Positions 26,113-36,331 are shown, counted from the first letter of the stretch. The stretch: 64,000 nucleotides of DNA from Nostoc sp. NMS8 (GCF_017115045.1 NZ_JABXKK010000066.1:62001-126000); one strand, 5' to 3'. Notes: generated by a model not told the origin, from the letters alone. Translations and numbers: made by a program.

Positions 26113-27915
26113 TTATGCCATCAAAATCAACCGCAGAGGATCTAAACGTACATACCAAGGAAAAGGTTGGTCTTTCATCGTCGCCCATTTTTCTTTAAAA
26201 ACTTCAGCTTGCAGATGGTAATCTTGAGAATTCTTGCCAGCCGAATGTAATTTGAGAAACAACGTCATCCGATGGGGCGTTTCACTGGTTCCCACTAGCC
26301 AGCAGGGAAAGGTATTTTCCTGTGATGAGTCGTTGGTAAAAATGAACTGATGGGCACGAATGCCGACGTGGGATAATTCGCTCGTGACTGGTTCAATTAC
26401 TTGAAGAGTAGAACCCCAATCAGTCGCCTCTACCTGTTGTGATGACTGGAGAACAATGCGGGAGAAGTTTTTACATCCGGTAAGTTGGGCGACACTCACA
26501 GTAGCAGGATGCTGGAAAATATCATGTTTGCTACCATAATGAACGGCTCTACCATGCTCCAATACCAACAGATTCGGACAAATCCGATAAGCTTCTTCCA
26601 TATTATGGGTGACAAATAGAGTCACACCTTGGTAAATAGCTAGAGTGTCTGTCATTTGCTGCTCTAATTGACTACGCAGATGGGTATCAAGTGCGGAAAA
26701 CGGCTCATCTAAAAGTAATGCTTCCGGTTGACTTGCCAATGCTCTTGCCAAGGCTACCCGTTGTTGTTGTCCCCCAGAAAGTTGGTGCGGATAGCGATCG
26801 CCTAATCCCTGCAACTGCATCGCAATTAGTTGCTCCTCAACCTGCACCCGAATACTCCCAGCAGATAGTTTTTTGGGCAAGCCGAAAGCGATATTTTGCG
26901 CCACACTCATGTGCGGAAAGAGGGCATAATTCTGCACTAAAAAACCGATGCGGCGATCGCGGCTGGGTAAATTAATTCCTTGTTCTGAGTCAAATAGAAC
27001 TCTGTCATTTAAAACTATGCGCCCGTTTGTGGGCGTTTCTATCCCCGCCAGGCAGCGCAAAATCATGCTCTTACCTGCTCCAGAACCTCCTAACAATCCC
27101 AAGGGTTGCTCATCAGTAGTGAAAGCAACTTTTAAATTAAAGCTAGGAAGGAGTTTTTCAATGTTGACAAACAATCTGCCAGATTCAAAACTAGAGTCCA
27201 ACGTATAAAGATTTTCTCCCCCTGCCCCCTGCTCCCCGCTCCCCGCTCCCCTCCTCTTTTCCCTCAATTCTTGCCAGAAATTAACTGCAATAATTCCAGA
27301 GAGAGAAATCACCATAATTGCGATCGCCCAAAACCAAGCCTCATTCATTGCTCCCGCTTCCACAGCAAAATAAATCGCCATTGGGATTGTCTGCGTTTGT
27401 CCTGGAATGTTACCAGCCAGCATCAACGTTGCGCCGAATTCTCCCAAAGCACGGGCAAAAGCGAGCATTGTAGCGGCGACAATACCGGGTAGTGCTAGGG
27501 GTAAACTAATCCGCCAAAAGATTGTAGTTTCAGTTGCACCAAGGGTTCTAGCAACTCGCAGCAGATTACCATCTATTTGTTCAAAGGCTCCCAGTGCAGT
27601 TTTATACATTAAAGGGAAAGAAACTACCGTGGCTGCGATCGCAGCACCATACCAAGTAAAAACGATGGTGAAGTCAAAAGCCGCCATGAATTTCCCTACA
27701 GGGCCATTTTTGCCAAAAAATAGCAGCAACAAGAACCCAACAACCGTAGGCGGTAAAATTAAGGGCGCAATAAAGATACCCTCAATCAAAGATTTACCTT
27801 TGCCACGATATCCCAGCATCCAGTAAGCAGCAGCGAGACCGAAGAAGAAGGTGATAAAGGTGGCAAGTAATGAAGTTTTAAGTGATATCCAAAGAGGCGA
27901 TAAATCCAATGGCAT
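26113..27915 (-). CDS. modBC: Fused molybdate ABC transporter permease/ATP-binding protein
   Basis: Imports molybdate using a ModA binding protein not encoded here. Residues about 1-215 are the ModB permease (five hydrophobic segments, EAA-like loop LGATETTIFWRISLPLALPG). Residues about 235-470 are ModC: Walker A GGSGAGKS (about 273), signature LSGGQQQR (about 375), Walker B LLLDEPFSALD. The rest is a TOBE-like regulatory part. The fusion is common in cyanobacteria. The linker (KRRGAGSGEQGAGGE) is coded by the same G/C-rich GGGAGC repeat that lies between genes elsewhere, so a dispersed repeat forms part of the protein. Single gene with about 280 bp upstream. Confidence 0.93.
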   Translation of the reverse strand: MPLDLSPLWISLKTSLLATFITFFFGLAAAYWMLGYRGKGKSLIEGIFIAPLILPPTVVGFLLLLFFGKNGPVGKFMAAFDFTIVFTWYGAAIAATVVSFPLMYKTALGAFEQIDGNLLRVARTLGATETTIFWRISLPLALPGIVAATMLAFARALGEFGATLMLAGNIPGQTQTIPMAIYFAVEAGAMNEAWFWAIAIMVISLSGIIAVNFWQELREKRRGAGSGEQGAGGENLYTLDSSFESGRLFVNIEKLLPSFNLKVAFTTDEQPLGLLGGSGAGKSMILRCLAGIETPTNGRIVLNDRVLFDSEQGINLPSRDRRIGFLVQNYALFPHMSVAQNIAFGLPKKLSAGSIRVQVEEQLIAMQLQGLGDRYPHQLSGGQQQRVALARALASQPEALLLDEPFSALDTHLRSQLEQQMTDTLAIYQGVTLFVTHNMEEAYRICPNLLVLEHGRAVHYGSKHDIFQHPATVSVAQLTGCKNFSRIVLQSSQQVEATDWGSTLQVIEPVTSELSHVGIRAHQFIFTNDSSQENTFPCWLVGTSETPHRMTLFLKLHSAGKNSQDYHLQAEVFKEKWATMKDQPFPWYVRLDPLRLILMA

Positions 27916-28193
27916 AGTTGCGTAGGGAAGAATTAGCTCAACTAATCCCTAATTTACCAACTTTAATCTTAAAAAGTTGGTAAAAATTGGTCAATTAGAT
28001 TACAAACAATAAAGAAAATTTGAAAAACAGAATATTCCTATTGTAGAAAGAGTATGTTATCGCTCACACAGCTAGCAGATGTATTTCTGTTATGGAATTT
28101 AGAGCAAAAGTAAAAACTCCGCTCTGGACAACCTAGACAAGAAAATATGATATTTGCGTAAGTCCTAAGAAAAATAGCAAGAGGAGATTATTT

Positions 28194-29297
28194 ATGCCTA
28201 CTATCTACGGCACTTCTGGCAATGACAATCTAAACGGTACTGAATTCGCCGATATCTCCATTTTTGGTTATGCAGGCAACGATAACATTAATGGCAAAGG
28301 CGGAAATGACATAATTGATGCTGGAGAGGGAGACGACTACGTTTCCGGTGGTGAGGGTGGTGATACTATCCTCGGTCGTGCAGGCAAAGATTACCTCTAC
28401 GGAGATAACGGTAATGATGTTATTTATGGTGAAGCAGGCGATGACTTTATCTGGGGTGGAGCAGGCACCGATATTTTACTTGGTGGAACAGGCAATGATA
28501 CCTACCTCATTTCTGCACAAACGGGGGATACGGCTGACACCATTACTGAATATAGTAATCAGGGCACTGATACGATTTTATCCTACGCAAGCTACACTCT
28601 AGGGGCAAACCTGGAGAATTTGACATTATTGTACGCGAATACTGCTTACTATGGCATCGGTAACAGCCTCAACAATAAGATTACAGGAAATGATTACTCA
28701 AACTATCTGAATGGTTTGGGAGGAAACGATTACCTTGAAGGCAAAGGCGGGAAGGATTATATCTACGGTGGTGATGGCATTGACAACCTCATTGGTGGGG
28801 CTGGTAATGATTTACTTTACGGCGGAACTGGTGGTGATGTCCTCTTCGGCGACGAAATCACAATTGGTAGCGGTACTCCCGTAGGTAATGACTACTTGAG
28901 TGGTGAAGATGGTAACGATTTGCTCTACGGGGGACGTGGAAATGACACACTAGTTGGTGGTGCAGGTAATGATTTCTTCAGTGGCTATGGCGGTAGTAGC
29001 GGCGAAATCGACAGGTATACTGGCGGTGCTGGGGCGGATACATTCGGGCTTGGTTACAACCAATCTTTTACCAACATTGATTATTTGGGCAGTGGATATG
29101 CCATCATCACAGACTTCAAGCGATCGGAAGGTGACAAGATTAAGATTGGTGGTAGTATCAATAGTTACACTCTTCAAAAAACCTCTAATTTTAGCGGTAC
29201 CGCAGCCTTGGATACCCTCATCTTCAGAAATAGTGACTTAATTGCTGTTGTGCAAGATACTACAAACGTATCTACAGTTTTAGACTTTATTGCCTAA
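28194..29297 (+). CDS. RTX-type calcium-binding repeat protein
   Basis: A 367-residue secreted-type protein built from hemolysin-type nonapeptides (GGxGxDxxx), for example GEGDDYVSG, GGAGTDILLGG and GGAGNDFFSG, in two blocks (about 15-110 and 160-285) separated by an LGANLENLTLLY segment seen in such proteins, with a FKRSEGDKIKI-type end. The repeats form calcium-stabilised beta-rolls. No signal peptide is seen; proteins of this class use type I secretion, whose genes are not in the window. No enzymatic domain is present. GAGGAG precedes the ATG. Possibly a surface or matrix protein. Confidence 0.88.
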   Translation: MPTIYGTSGNDNLNGTEFADISIFGYAGNDNINGKGGNDIIDAGEGDDYVSGGEGGDTILGRAGKDYLYGDNGNDVIYGEAGDDFIWGGAGTDILLGGTGNDTYLISAQTGDTADTITEYSNQGTDTILSYASYTLGANLENLTLLYANTAYYGIGNSLNNKITGNDYSNYLNGLGGNDYLEGKGGKDYIYGGDGIDNLIGGAGNDLLYGGTGGDVLFGDEITIGSGTPVGNDYLSGEDGNDLLYGGRGNDTLVGGAGNDFFSGYGGSSGEIDRYTGGAGADTFGLGYNQSFTNIDYLGSGYAIITDFKRSEGDKIKIGGSINSYTLQKTSNFSGTAALDTLIFRNSDLIAVVQDTTNVSTVLDFIA

Positions 29298-29363
29298 TTA
29301 ACGTATTTTTCATCTGGCTTTGTAAATACGGTTCTTGACAATACTGCGTAGGTTTTGAAGATA

Positions 29364-29510
29364 TGTAGGTTGGGTTGAACTTTAGTGTTACCCAACAAAG
29401 CCCTGGAAATGTTGGGTTTCGTTCTTCAAACGCCACTTGCTTCTCCCAAGGGGAGACGCGCAAGGGACAAGTCGGGAAACCGCAAGGGCGCAGTGGCTCC
29501 TCAACCTACA
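29364..29510. mobile_element. Small element with TGTAGGTTG/CAACCTACA ends
   Basis: TGTAGGTTG (29364-29372) is inverted at 29502-29510. Inside is GTTGGGTTGAAC...GTTACCCAAC and a further palindromic part. The open frame through it (SQGETRKGQVGKPQGRSG) is the usual spurious translation of this repeat. No transposase. Confidence 0.5.
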
Positions 29511-29681
29511 GATTTTTATTTTTTAGCGTTAACCGAGCAGTATTGCGGTTCTTGAGCATTTATTTAAAAACAATTTCTATGGATGCCCATAAAAATTGTT
29601 TGTATTCCAAGTAATTGAAAACCTCTATAATGTTGTGCTTTTAGAAATTATTTGTATTCAGTTAATTTTAAAAATGCTATG

Positions 29682-29745
29682 GCAATCTTGAATCTTTCGT
29701 GAGAAATAAGATCCCCGATAAATTTTCCGAAGTCGGGGATCTGCG
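29682..29745. repeat. Dispersed palindromic repeat, third copy (shortened)
   Basis: GCAATCTTGAATCTTTCGTGAG followed by the imperfect hairpin GATCCCCGATAAATTTTCC / GAAGTCGGGGATC. Related to 17771-17867 and 52670-52773. It lies just after the stop of the methyltransferase gene and could terminate it. Confidence 0.6.
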
Positions 29746-29756
29746 GTTTGCTGTAA

Positions 29757-30659
29757 TTAATCTAGTTGACTGCTGTAGGCACTAAAACCATAAGCCAAAG
29801 TTTCTTTTAAAGCATCTGATGGTTTAAGGCTTCTGTTAATAGCATTAGCAAACGGTACTGGAATTCCTTTAATGGTTTCTGGCAAAATTGCGTATTCTTC
29901 TGTTGGTTCAACTATGTATTGTGGACACTTAGTCTGTATGCCAGAAGCCGCTAACATTTCATTGATTTCAACAGATGAATATTGCTTAAGATAAACTGGA
30001 TTTCTCACAAATGGATTCAGCCTTCTGATAAAATTATGAATAATGTGAGAAGGACAAGACTTGTTGTGAAAAGAATGATTAAAAACAAAAATTCCACCAG
30101 GTTTTAGCACACGAGAGATATCAGCTAATAATTTTCTTAATTGTGCATCTGGTATATGCATAAAGACGCAGTTAGAAATCACCAAATCTATAGAATTATC
30201 TTCTAAAGGCAATATTTCCGCAGAAGTGCAAATCAAGTTAAATTCCGCTTCTGGGAAAAAATTGTATTCTTGTTTAACCTTGATTAACCGCCGCAATAAA
30301 GGTTCAGAAATATCAATGCCGTAATATTTCTCACATTTGAGATTTTTCGCTTTCGAGAGATGTAAAGGTGCGCGACCATAGCCAGAACCAATTTCCAGAA
30401 TGGAACCAACAGATTTATTCAACGGAAATTTGTTCCAAGTACCTCCAGGCGTACCAGTTAGCAGAGTGTAATCTTGTTTAATTGGCGAGGCATCTGTAAT
30501 TTTTTCAATTTTTTGGGAACCATAATATGTTTTACCAATTGCGTCCCATGTTTTTTTATGTTGAGTATTATTTAATTGTTCATAGTCGCTGGGAAAATAA
30601 ATGCCATCTCGTAATTCAAAGTCATCCAGACTAAATTTTACATCTGCTAATTGACTCAT
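29757..30659 (-). CDS. Class I SAM-dependent methyltransferase
   Basis: A 300-residue Rossmann methyltransferase. SAM-binding motif I is SILEIGSGYGRAPLHL (about residue 88), an acidic residue ends beta-2 (YYGIDIS), motif III-like region is AEILPLEDNSIDLVISNCVFMHI, and the post-motif is LKPGGIFVFNHSFHN (UbiE/Methyltransf_11 style). The N-terminal 80 residues and the C-terminal helical part are not recognised, and the substrate is unknown. Divergent from the carotene-desaturase-like gene with 254 bp between. Confidence 0.8.
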   Translation of the reverse strand: MSQLADVKFSLDDFELRDGIYFPSDYEQLNNTQHKKTWDAIGKTYYGSQKIEKITDASPIKQDYTLLTGTPGGTWNKFPLNKSVGSILEIGSGYGRAPLHLSKAKNLKCEKYYGIDISEPLLRRLIKVKQEYNFFPEAEFNLICTSAEILPLEDNSIDLVISNCVFMHIPDAQLRKLLADISRVLKPGGIFVFNHSFHNKSCPSHIIHNFIRRLNPFVRNPVYLKQYSSVEINEMLAASGIQTKCPQYIVEPTEEYAILPETIKGIPVPFANAINRSLKPSDALKETLAYGFSAYSSQLD

Positions 30660-30913
30660 TATGATTATTCCTCATGAATAGTTAAGTCTGTTTTCTGTTA
30701 TACTCTCAACTCAGCATTAACCGCAAGGGATTTTTACTGAACTGCTTACCCTAAACCTTTTTTTAAAGTCTATAACTATTTTAAATTCGATGGAATGTAC
30801 TACTAAAGCGCCTATTGCATCCAAGTGAAAACCGCTATAATAACAACCGGTCGCCTGATTAGAATACAAGCTCGTATACATTAGTTGATGGACTGCAACA
30901 ATCGGAGGCTGCG

Positions 30914-32422
30914 ATGGTAGAAGGGTTACAACCAAAACGGGTGGTAGTTGTAGGTGCTGGTTGGGCTGGTTTAGGAGCAACCTACCATTTGGCAAAACAA
31001 GGTTATGATGTGACACTTCTCGAAGCAGGCCCCTATCCTGGTGGATTGGTGGCAGGTTGGCAAACGGCAGCCGGAAAATCTGTTGAAGCTGGCATTCATG
31101 GCTTCTGGTATCCTTACAGAAATATTTTTTCTTTAATTAATGAATTAGAAATTAATCCTTTTACTACTTGGACTCGTTCTTCGCAATATTCGCCAGCAGG
31201 TTTGGAAGTTGAATCACCAATTTTTCAAGACTTACCGCGACTTCCCTCGCCACTGGGAACTTTTCTCTACACTCAGTTTAAGCGGCTGCCACTAATTGAC
31301 CGTCTCAGTGCCTTGCCTTTACTTTATGCTGTCGTTGATTTTGACAATTCTGATGCAGCTTGGCGGCGCTATGATTTTGTAACTGCCCGTGAATTGTTCA
31401 AAGACTTTAACGTTTCTTTCCGACTTTACCGCGAGGCTTTTGAACCGATGTTATTAGTCGGCTTGTTTGCCCCTGGTGAACAGTGTTCAGCCGCCGCAAC
31501 TTTAGGGATGCTTTACTTTTTTATTCTGGCTCATCAAGCCGATTTTGATGTGGTTTGGTGTCGGGGAACTGTCGGAGAAAAGATATTTCGTCCTTGGGTG
31601 GAACGAATCGAAAAGGCTGGTGCGCGAGTGTTACCCAAGCGTAGAGTTACAGATTTAATTGTTGATAGTAATCAGGTTAAGGCTGTAGTTTGCGGTGATG
31701 AAGTAATTGAAGCAGATGCCGTGATTTTCGCAGTTGGAATCACGGGGATGAAGAAAATTGTCTCAACTAGTCCTAGTTTACAAAGCCGTGAAGAATTCCG
31801 TAATTTGAGCAATTTAGGGGCAATAGATGTTTTAGCCACGCGACTATGGTTTGACCGCAAAATTAATATTCCTCGTCCTTCTAATGCTTGTTTTGGATTC
31901 GACGCAAGTACAGGTTGGACGTTTTTTGATTTGAATGCTCTACATGATGAATATCGGGATGAACCGGGAACGGTGATTGAAGCTGATTTCTATCACGCTA
32001 ATCAGTTTCTAGGTTTGAGTGATGAGGAGATTTTAGCAATAGTTCAGGGTTATTTAGCAACTTGTGTACCCGCATTTCGAGAGGCAAAGATAATTGATAG
32101 TAGTGTAATTCGGCTACCTCAAGCGGTGACTCACTTTGCACCTGGTAGCTATCGTTATATGTTGCCCGCTAAGACCAGTTTTGAGAATGTGTTTATGAGT
32201 GGGGATTGGATTGTGAACCGTCATGGTTCCTGGTCGCAGGAAAAGGCTTATGTTACTGGTTTGGAGGCGGCCAATTTGGTGGTGTCTTATTTGGGAGAAG
32301 GTCAGCCATCTGAGATTTTAGCTGTAGAAGAGGATGAAGCGCATATCCAAGTGGCGCGATCGCTCAACCAAACTTTGCGTGACTTGGGCAAATCTATCCT
32401 ACCTGACTTTTGGCTACCGTAA
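30914..32422 (+). CDS. FAD-dependent oxidoreductase, carotene-desaturase-like
   Basis: A 502-residue flavoprotein of the amine-oxidase/phytoene desaturase superfamily. It has the ADP-binding motif VVVGAGWAGLGATYHLA (from about residue 10), ending in an acidic residue (LLEAG), the GGL.AGW motif, IHGFWYPYRN and the C-terminal FAD motif MSGDWI..RHGSWSQEKAYVTGLEAA. This domain plan is seen in zeta-carotene desaturase (CrtQ)-like and hydroxysqualene-dehydroxylase-like proteins. It could act on a carotenoid or other isoprenoid; which one cannot be told. A GGAGG lies about 7 nt before the ATG. It stands alone. Confidence 0.75.
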   Translation: MVEGLQPKRVVVVGAGWAGLGATYHLAKQGYDVTLLEAGPYPGGLVAGWQTAAGKSVEAGIHGFWYPYRNIFSLINELEINPFTTWTRSSQYSPAGLEVESPIFQDLPRLPSPLGTFLYTQFKRLPLIDRLSALPLLYAVVDFDNSDAAWRRYDFVTARELFKDFNVSFRLYREAFEPMLLVGLFAPGEQCSAAATLGMLYFFILAHQADFDVVWCRGTVGEKIFRPWVERIEKAGARVLPKRRVTDLIVDSNQVKAVVCGDEVIEADAVIFAVGITGMKKIVSTSPSLQSREEFRNLSNLGAIDVLATRLWFDRKINIPRPSNACFGFDASTGWTFFDLNALHDEYRDEPGTVIEADFYHANQFLGLSDEEILAIVQGYLATCVPAFREAKIIDSSVIRLPQAVTHFAPGSYRYMLPAKTSFENVFMSGDWIVNRHGSWSQEKAYVTGLEAANLVVSYLGEGQPSEILAVEEDEAHIQVARSLNQTLRDLGKSILPDFWLP

Positions 32423-32549
32423 TTTGCATCCCTGGTGTATGTATATTTCTCGCAAATCTAGTTAATCATCAATTGCAATCTAAATTCGGTAAGCTAAAGA
32501 AAGCGATCGCGATACTATCCTTATAATGTAAATCAAATCACATCAGCTT

Positions 32550-32915
32550 ATGGAGCCAGACTCTTTACCAACCGAGGTAATTCTGACTCACCCGCGTGAG
32601 TCCCTCGGTAAGGTGCAACTTGATTGGACACCCCAACCCGGAAACTATCTCGATTTTCAAGGTAAAACCTACGCGGTTTTAGAACGCCGCCATCGATACC
32701 AACTTCAAGCTGGGCGCTACCGCCTGCATAATATTGCCATTTATGTCCAATCTGCTAAACGACCATCTGAGAAAAGTTTGGTAGCAGGACGTTGGGTAAT
32801 CGGTGATGCCACCTGCTGCTACAATGCTCATTCAGAACTCATTCGCTGTGCAGTCAACCCAGATGGCCCTTGCGAATCTTGCCGCTTTTATGAAAAGTTA
32901 GAAGTTAGGAGTTAG
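32550..32915 (+). CDS. DUF6464 family protein with C-terminal cysteine cluster
   Basis: A 121-residue cyanobacterial protein. The first half (PRESLGKVQLDW..PGNYLDFQGKTYAVLERRHRYQLQAGRYRLHNIAIYVQ) is beta-rich; the end has TCCYNAHSELIRCAVNPDGPCESCRFYE, five cysteines that could bind a metal or Fe-S cluster. I recall this as DUF6464; no function is known. No partner is evident. Confidence 0.75.
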   Translation: MEPDSLPTEVILTHPRESLGKVQLDWTPQPGNYLDFQGKTYAVLERRHRYQLQAGRYRLHNIAIYVQSAKRPSEKSLVAGRWVIGDATCCYNAHSELIRCAVNPDGPCESCRFYEKLEVRS

Positions 32916-32960
32916 GAGTTAAGAGTTAAAAGTTATTCTCCCTCATCTCTTCCATCCCCG

Positions 32961-33992
32961 TCAGCTTCCGGCACTAAAAACTTCTCCCACAGTTAAGCGG
33001 GTACCATTAACAAAATCCCATCCCGACTGGGGACGTTTACCGGCTAGCTGAACTTCTCGCAACAGCAACAATCCTTCCCCAGTTTGGACGATCGCACCAA
33101 TTCCTTTGACAATGCTTACTACAACTCCTGGTTTGTCTAATGTGTTTGACAAATCAGGCAATTTATGGAGTAATTCTTGTAGTTCTGGTGGTAGATCGCG
33201 TAGACGCGGAGCGGCTTGTCGCCAGACATCGCCTACAGAAGCAAGGGGAGCAGAAGCGGTGATTTTCAACAGGTTGTTACGAAAGGTAGCCGTGCAGTTA
33301 GGGTAAAAGCCTCTAATTTGATTGTGTAATTGCATCGCACTTTTTGACCAATCTAAAGCATAGTCTGGTTTTTGAATCAGAGGCGCATAAGTAGCAGCTA
33401 AATTATCTTGGGGAATTGGTTGAATTTCTTGACGTTCCAACTTCAACAGAGTTTCCACCAATAAATCTCCACCAATCGCCGCTAGTCTTTCGGCTAAATC
33501 TTGGGCATTATCTAGTAATCCAATGGGTGTAGTGGCGATTTGTAGCATTGCGCCAGTATCCATCCCCACATCCATTAACATCGTCGTGATCCCCGTTTCA
33601 CTCTCACCGTTATACAAACACCACTGAATCGGCGCTGCACCACGATATTTGGGTAAAATTGAGCCATGCACATTAATGCAGGCCAATTTTGGCATCTTCA
33701 AGATTTTTGCCGATAAAATCTGTCCATAAGCGACAACAACAAACACATCTGCATCTAATTCTTTGAGTTTGGTTAAAGTTTCAGTGTCTTTTTTGACTCG
33801 TTGGGGTTGCCATACTGATAAATTGTGAGCAGTTGCGATCGCTTTCACTGGTGTTGGCGTCAGTTTATTTCCGCGTTCCCGACGTTTATCTGGTTGGGTA
33901 ACAACTGCCAGCACCTCAAATTCTGAATGATTCAATAACTTTTCCAATGTGGGTACAGCAAACTGAGGTGTACCAAAAAATACAATTTTCAT
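32961..33992 (-). CDS. fmt: Methionyl-tRNA formyltransferase
   Basis: Formylates the initiator Met-tRNA with 10-formyl-tetrahydrofolate. 343 residues, within the family range at the long end. The catalytic triad appears as [18 protein letters not shown] (Asn and His) and [11 protein letters not shown] (Asp). C-terminal OB-like domain ends in [19 protein letters not shown] stretch of about 15 residues ([16 protein letters not shown]) in the C-terminal domain is coded by a dispersed repeat of this genome (about 33192-33231), evidently tolerated in a loop. It is convergent with the DUF6464 gene. Confidence 0.95.
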   Translation of the reverse strand: MKIVFFGTPQFAVPTLEKLLNHSEFEVLAVVTQPDKRRERGNKLTPTPVKAIATAHNLSVWQPQRVKKDTETLTKLKELDADVFVVVAYGQILSAKILKMPKLACINVHGSILPKYRGAAPIQWCLYNGESETGITTMLMDVGMDTGAMLQIATTPIGLLDNAQDLAERLAAIGGDLLVETLLKLERQEIQPIPQDNLAATYAPLIQKPDYALDWSKSAMQLHNQIRGFYPNCTATFRNNLLKITASAPLASVGDVWRQAAPRLRDLPPELQELLHKLPDLSNTLDKPGVVVSIVKGIGAIVQTGEGLLLLREVQLAGKRPQSGWDFVNGTRLTVGEVFSAGS

Positions 33993-34958
33993 TAATACAT
34001 TAGTTGTTAGTCATTAGTTAATCGTAAGTGCGCCCCTCACAACTGACAACATTTAAGTTGTATTTTGAAACAGAAATAACTCAGCTAGCATCTAACAGGC
34101 TAATGTATTATGGAAAGCAGTTGCAAAACACAGTTAATTCTCTGTAAATAATATTGGCTGTTTGGTGGTACAATACTTTCGTATTCATGAAACAAAAGCC
34201 TGCAAACTTAACTATTAAGTTAAGTTTGCAAGTGTAAAAGCTAGTATCAACTGCATGTGCCTCTAGTGAATCTAATCACTTAGTGGTTTTTCGTTGCGAA
34301 TCGCTAGAGTATCTACCGTGTAACTTTTGTTGTGTTCCCCGTCGTCTTCCCCAAATTGGCTTGAAATACAGTTGCGTTTCCAAAAAAATATTGCGTCTTC
34401 TAGCTATTTTTGTAGTTTAGATAGCAATTTATAACTTTGGGTTGCTGATAGCAATATCTTCTGAGTATGATGTATTATGCGTCTTCTTTCCCAGGTTTTT
34501 AATTAACGCCTCACGTTTACCATCTTGAGGGTTTGCGCTGTTATATTTAGTGGGTAACTTGCTTATTTGCTGTGTACTAGCGGTCGCTAGTACGATCCCC
34601 AGATGCTAAGTTATCTCACTCTTAGTTGCAAGCGTCATTCTCCAAACTCTACCCGAAATGTTCCTTAACCATACCTATTTTTGGTGTGGTTGGGTATAGC
34701 AACCTTATATATCGTGTAGTAATTACTGAGTAATCAGCATATATACTATACTCGCATATTTTGGCAAAAAAACATTCAGTACCTTAGGAAGAAAAGGTGT
34801 AGACAATGATACTTAATTTTTGTAAAACTATACAAACTTTGAAGCAATTATCTAGTCAAAGTTTTTAGTTTCTTGTTATACATATAACTACCGCCTGCCC
34901 CATTACTGCATAGGTATTGCTTCTCACATAGCAACCACCCCCTCTAGAGAGTCTACAA
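33993..34958. other. 966-bp gene-poor gap with one strong palindrome
   Basis: No convincing CDS. TGCAAACTTAAC / GTTAAGTTTGCA at 34201-34230 is a perfect 12-bp stem with a 6-nt loop. The last 250 bp are AT-rich and could hold the promoter and a long leader for the following gene; an unconvincing 20-codon frame starts at 34806. A small RNA in this gap is possible but I cannot show one. Confidence 0.5.
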
Positions 34959-36275
34959 ATGCTTAAACCCCTTTTGCTGTCAGGATGGTTCCGCGCCCAA
35001 CCATTTCTCAATTACGTTGTCGTTGTAATATTGATTGCACCCTTGCTAGGGGCATCGACTCACTCGAACCCAGTAAGATCCGAAGTAGCTAAACTAACTT
35101 CGATAACTGGAGAGTCGGACTCTGTATTAAAGGAAATAGCTGTAGTTGGGGAATCTGAGATAGCTGAAACATTATTAAAAACAGATCAAATCGACTCATT
35201 AATAGAAGAAGACTTTGACTCTGCACCAACAGAAAGTACTGCTGTTCACGAATCGCAAGTATTACTAGCAGATAAAATTGAGTCTTTGGATCAATTAGAT
35301 AGTGCTGTGTCAAGCAGCGATGTAACTATTCCCAATTCTTTAGCAGCCGTTGAACTCGCACCATCAACAGATGTTCCAGTTAGTCAACTTAATTTAGTAC
35401 GAAAACTCAAAGCTGTTAATGTCAGGTCTTTGAGAGGACAAGAAAATTCTCCCTCTAGAACAAAGTCTTTGACAGCAACTCAAGTAGCACCAACTATTAG
35501 AGAATCACAATCAACCACAGCGACAAAAATACCTGTAGTAGAACCAGTTAATGAGTCCCAAGCAGAACAAATAGATCCTATCGGTAGTCCTCATCCGATT
35601 CCTTGGAAATGGATTACAGCAACTCAAGAGGCAATTGGTTCTAAGGGTGGTTCTGGAGTGCGTCATTATCGCAGCGTACCTGTGATTTCTCCAGATGGTA
35701 AATATGCTGTTTATAGCCGGGTACAACTGGAGGTAAAACCAGAAATGTACAACAGCCGTGTCACCAGTGTTCTGTTTGTTCAAGATATGCAAACTAAGAA
35801 ATTGTGGGTGATGGCTTCAACGACTCCAGTTAGCGATCCTTTATTAAGGGTAAAAGCTGTAAAGGCAGAATCTTTAGAAGAAACTGATCCGAGCGGTAAG
35901 ATTGGGGTATTAGTTCCAGTTAGCTGGTCAGAAAAAGGCGATCGCTTCTTAGCACGCAAGTTTGAAGGTATATTTAACACAGGTGATTCTACAGATAGTG
36001 CAGTGATTTGGGATCGGCAAAAAAATCACGCTAATATAGTTGCTCCTGTCAATGAGGAAGAACAGCATGATAAAGTTGCTGTCTTGTTAGGCTGGAGTAA
36101 AAGTCAACCAGATCAGGTGTTGTTCCGTGCAGGCGAGTTGGGTGAGGATAACTGGCCATTAGTGCAAGTTACTAATGATGGCAAGACTGTCACAACAACA
36201 GACAACGATCAGCCGATTACTTTTGGTAAAAAGGTGACAGAAATTTGGGCAGGCCCACAAGTCGCCTACCGATAG
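34959..36275 (+). CDS. Secreted protein of unknown function, C-terminal propeller-like
   Basis: A 438-residue protein not recognised as a known family. It opens with an N-terminal hydrophobic segment (NYVVVVILIAPLLGAS) as signal or anchor, followed by a Ser/Thr/Glu-rich low-complexity region (about 35-200) that is probably disordered. The C-terminal 230 residues look like beta-propeller blades: VPVISPDGKYAVYSRV, SVLFVQDMQTKKLWVMAST, VLVPVSWSEKGDRFLARKF and SAVIWDRQK..NIVAP. Such modules bind ligands. It ends with an intrinsic terminator, so it is a single-gene unit behind a 966-bp gap. Likely periplasmic. Confidence 0.65.
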   Translation: MLKPLLLSGWFRAQPFLNYVVVVILIAPLLGASTHSNPVRSEVAKLTSITGESDSVLKEIAVVGESEIAETLLKTDQIDSLIEEDFDSAPTESTAVHESQVLLADKIESLDQLDSAVSSSDVTIPNSLAAVELAPSTDVPVSQLNLVRKLKAVNVRSLRGQENSPSRTKSLTATQVAPTIRESQSTTATKIPVVEPVNESQAEQIDPIGSPHPIPWKWITATQEAIGSKGGSGVRHYRSVPVISPDGKYAVYSRVQLEVKPEMYNSRVTSVLFVQDMQTKKLWVMASTTPVSDPLLRVKAVKAESLEETDPSGKIGVLVPVSWSEKGDRFLARKFEGIFNTGDSTDSAVIWDRQKNHANIVAPVNEEEQHDKVAVLLGWSKSQPDQVLFRAGELGEDNWPLVQVTNDGKTVTTTDNDQPITFGKKVTEIWAGPQVAYR

Positions 36276-36297
36276 GTTATAAAAAATCCTATATACT

Positions 36298-36331
36298 CCC
36301 GTTGTTATCACTGCTGACAACGGGATTTTTT
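36298..36331 (+). terminator. Intrinsic terminator of the propeller-like gene
   Basis: CCCGTTGT / ACAACGGG stem followed by ATTTTTT, 22 bp past the stop. Confidence 0.85.

Noticed and set aside
29375..29614. 79-residue frame after the RTX gene
   Set aside because: Translation of a dispersed palindromic element; the same peptide is a known kind of spurious frame in these genomes.
34806..34868. 20-codon leader frame before the propeller-like gene
   Set aside because: Only a weak ribosome site and no recognisable function.
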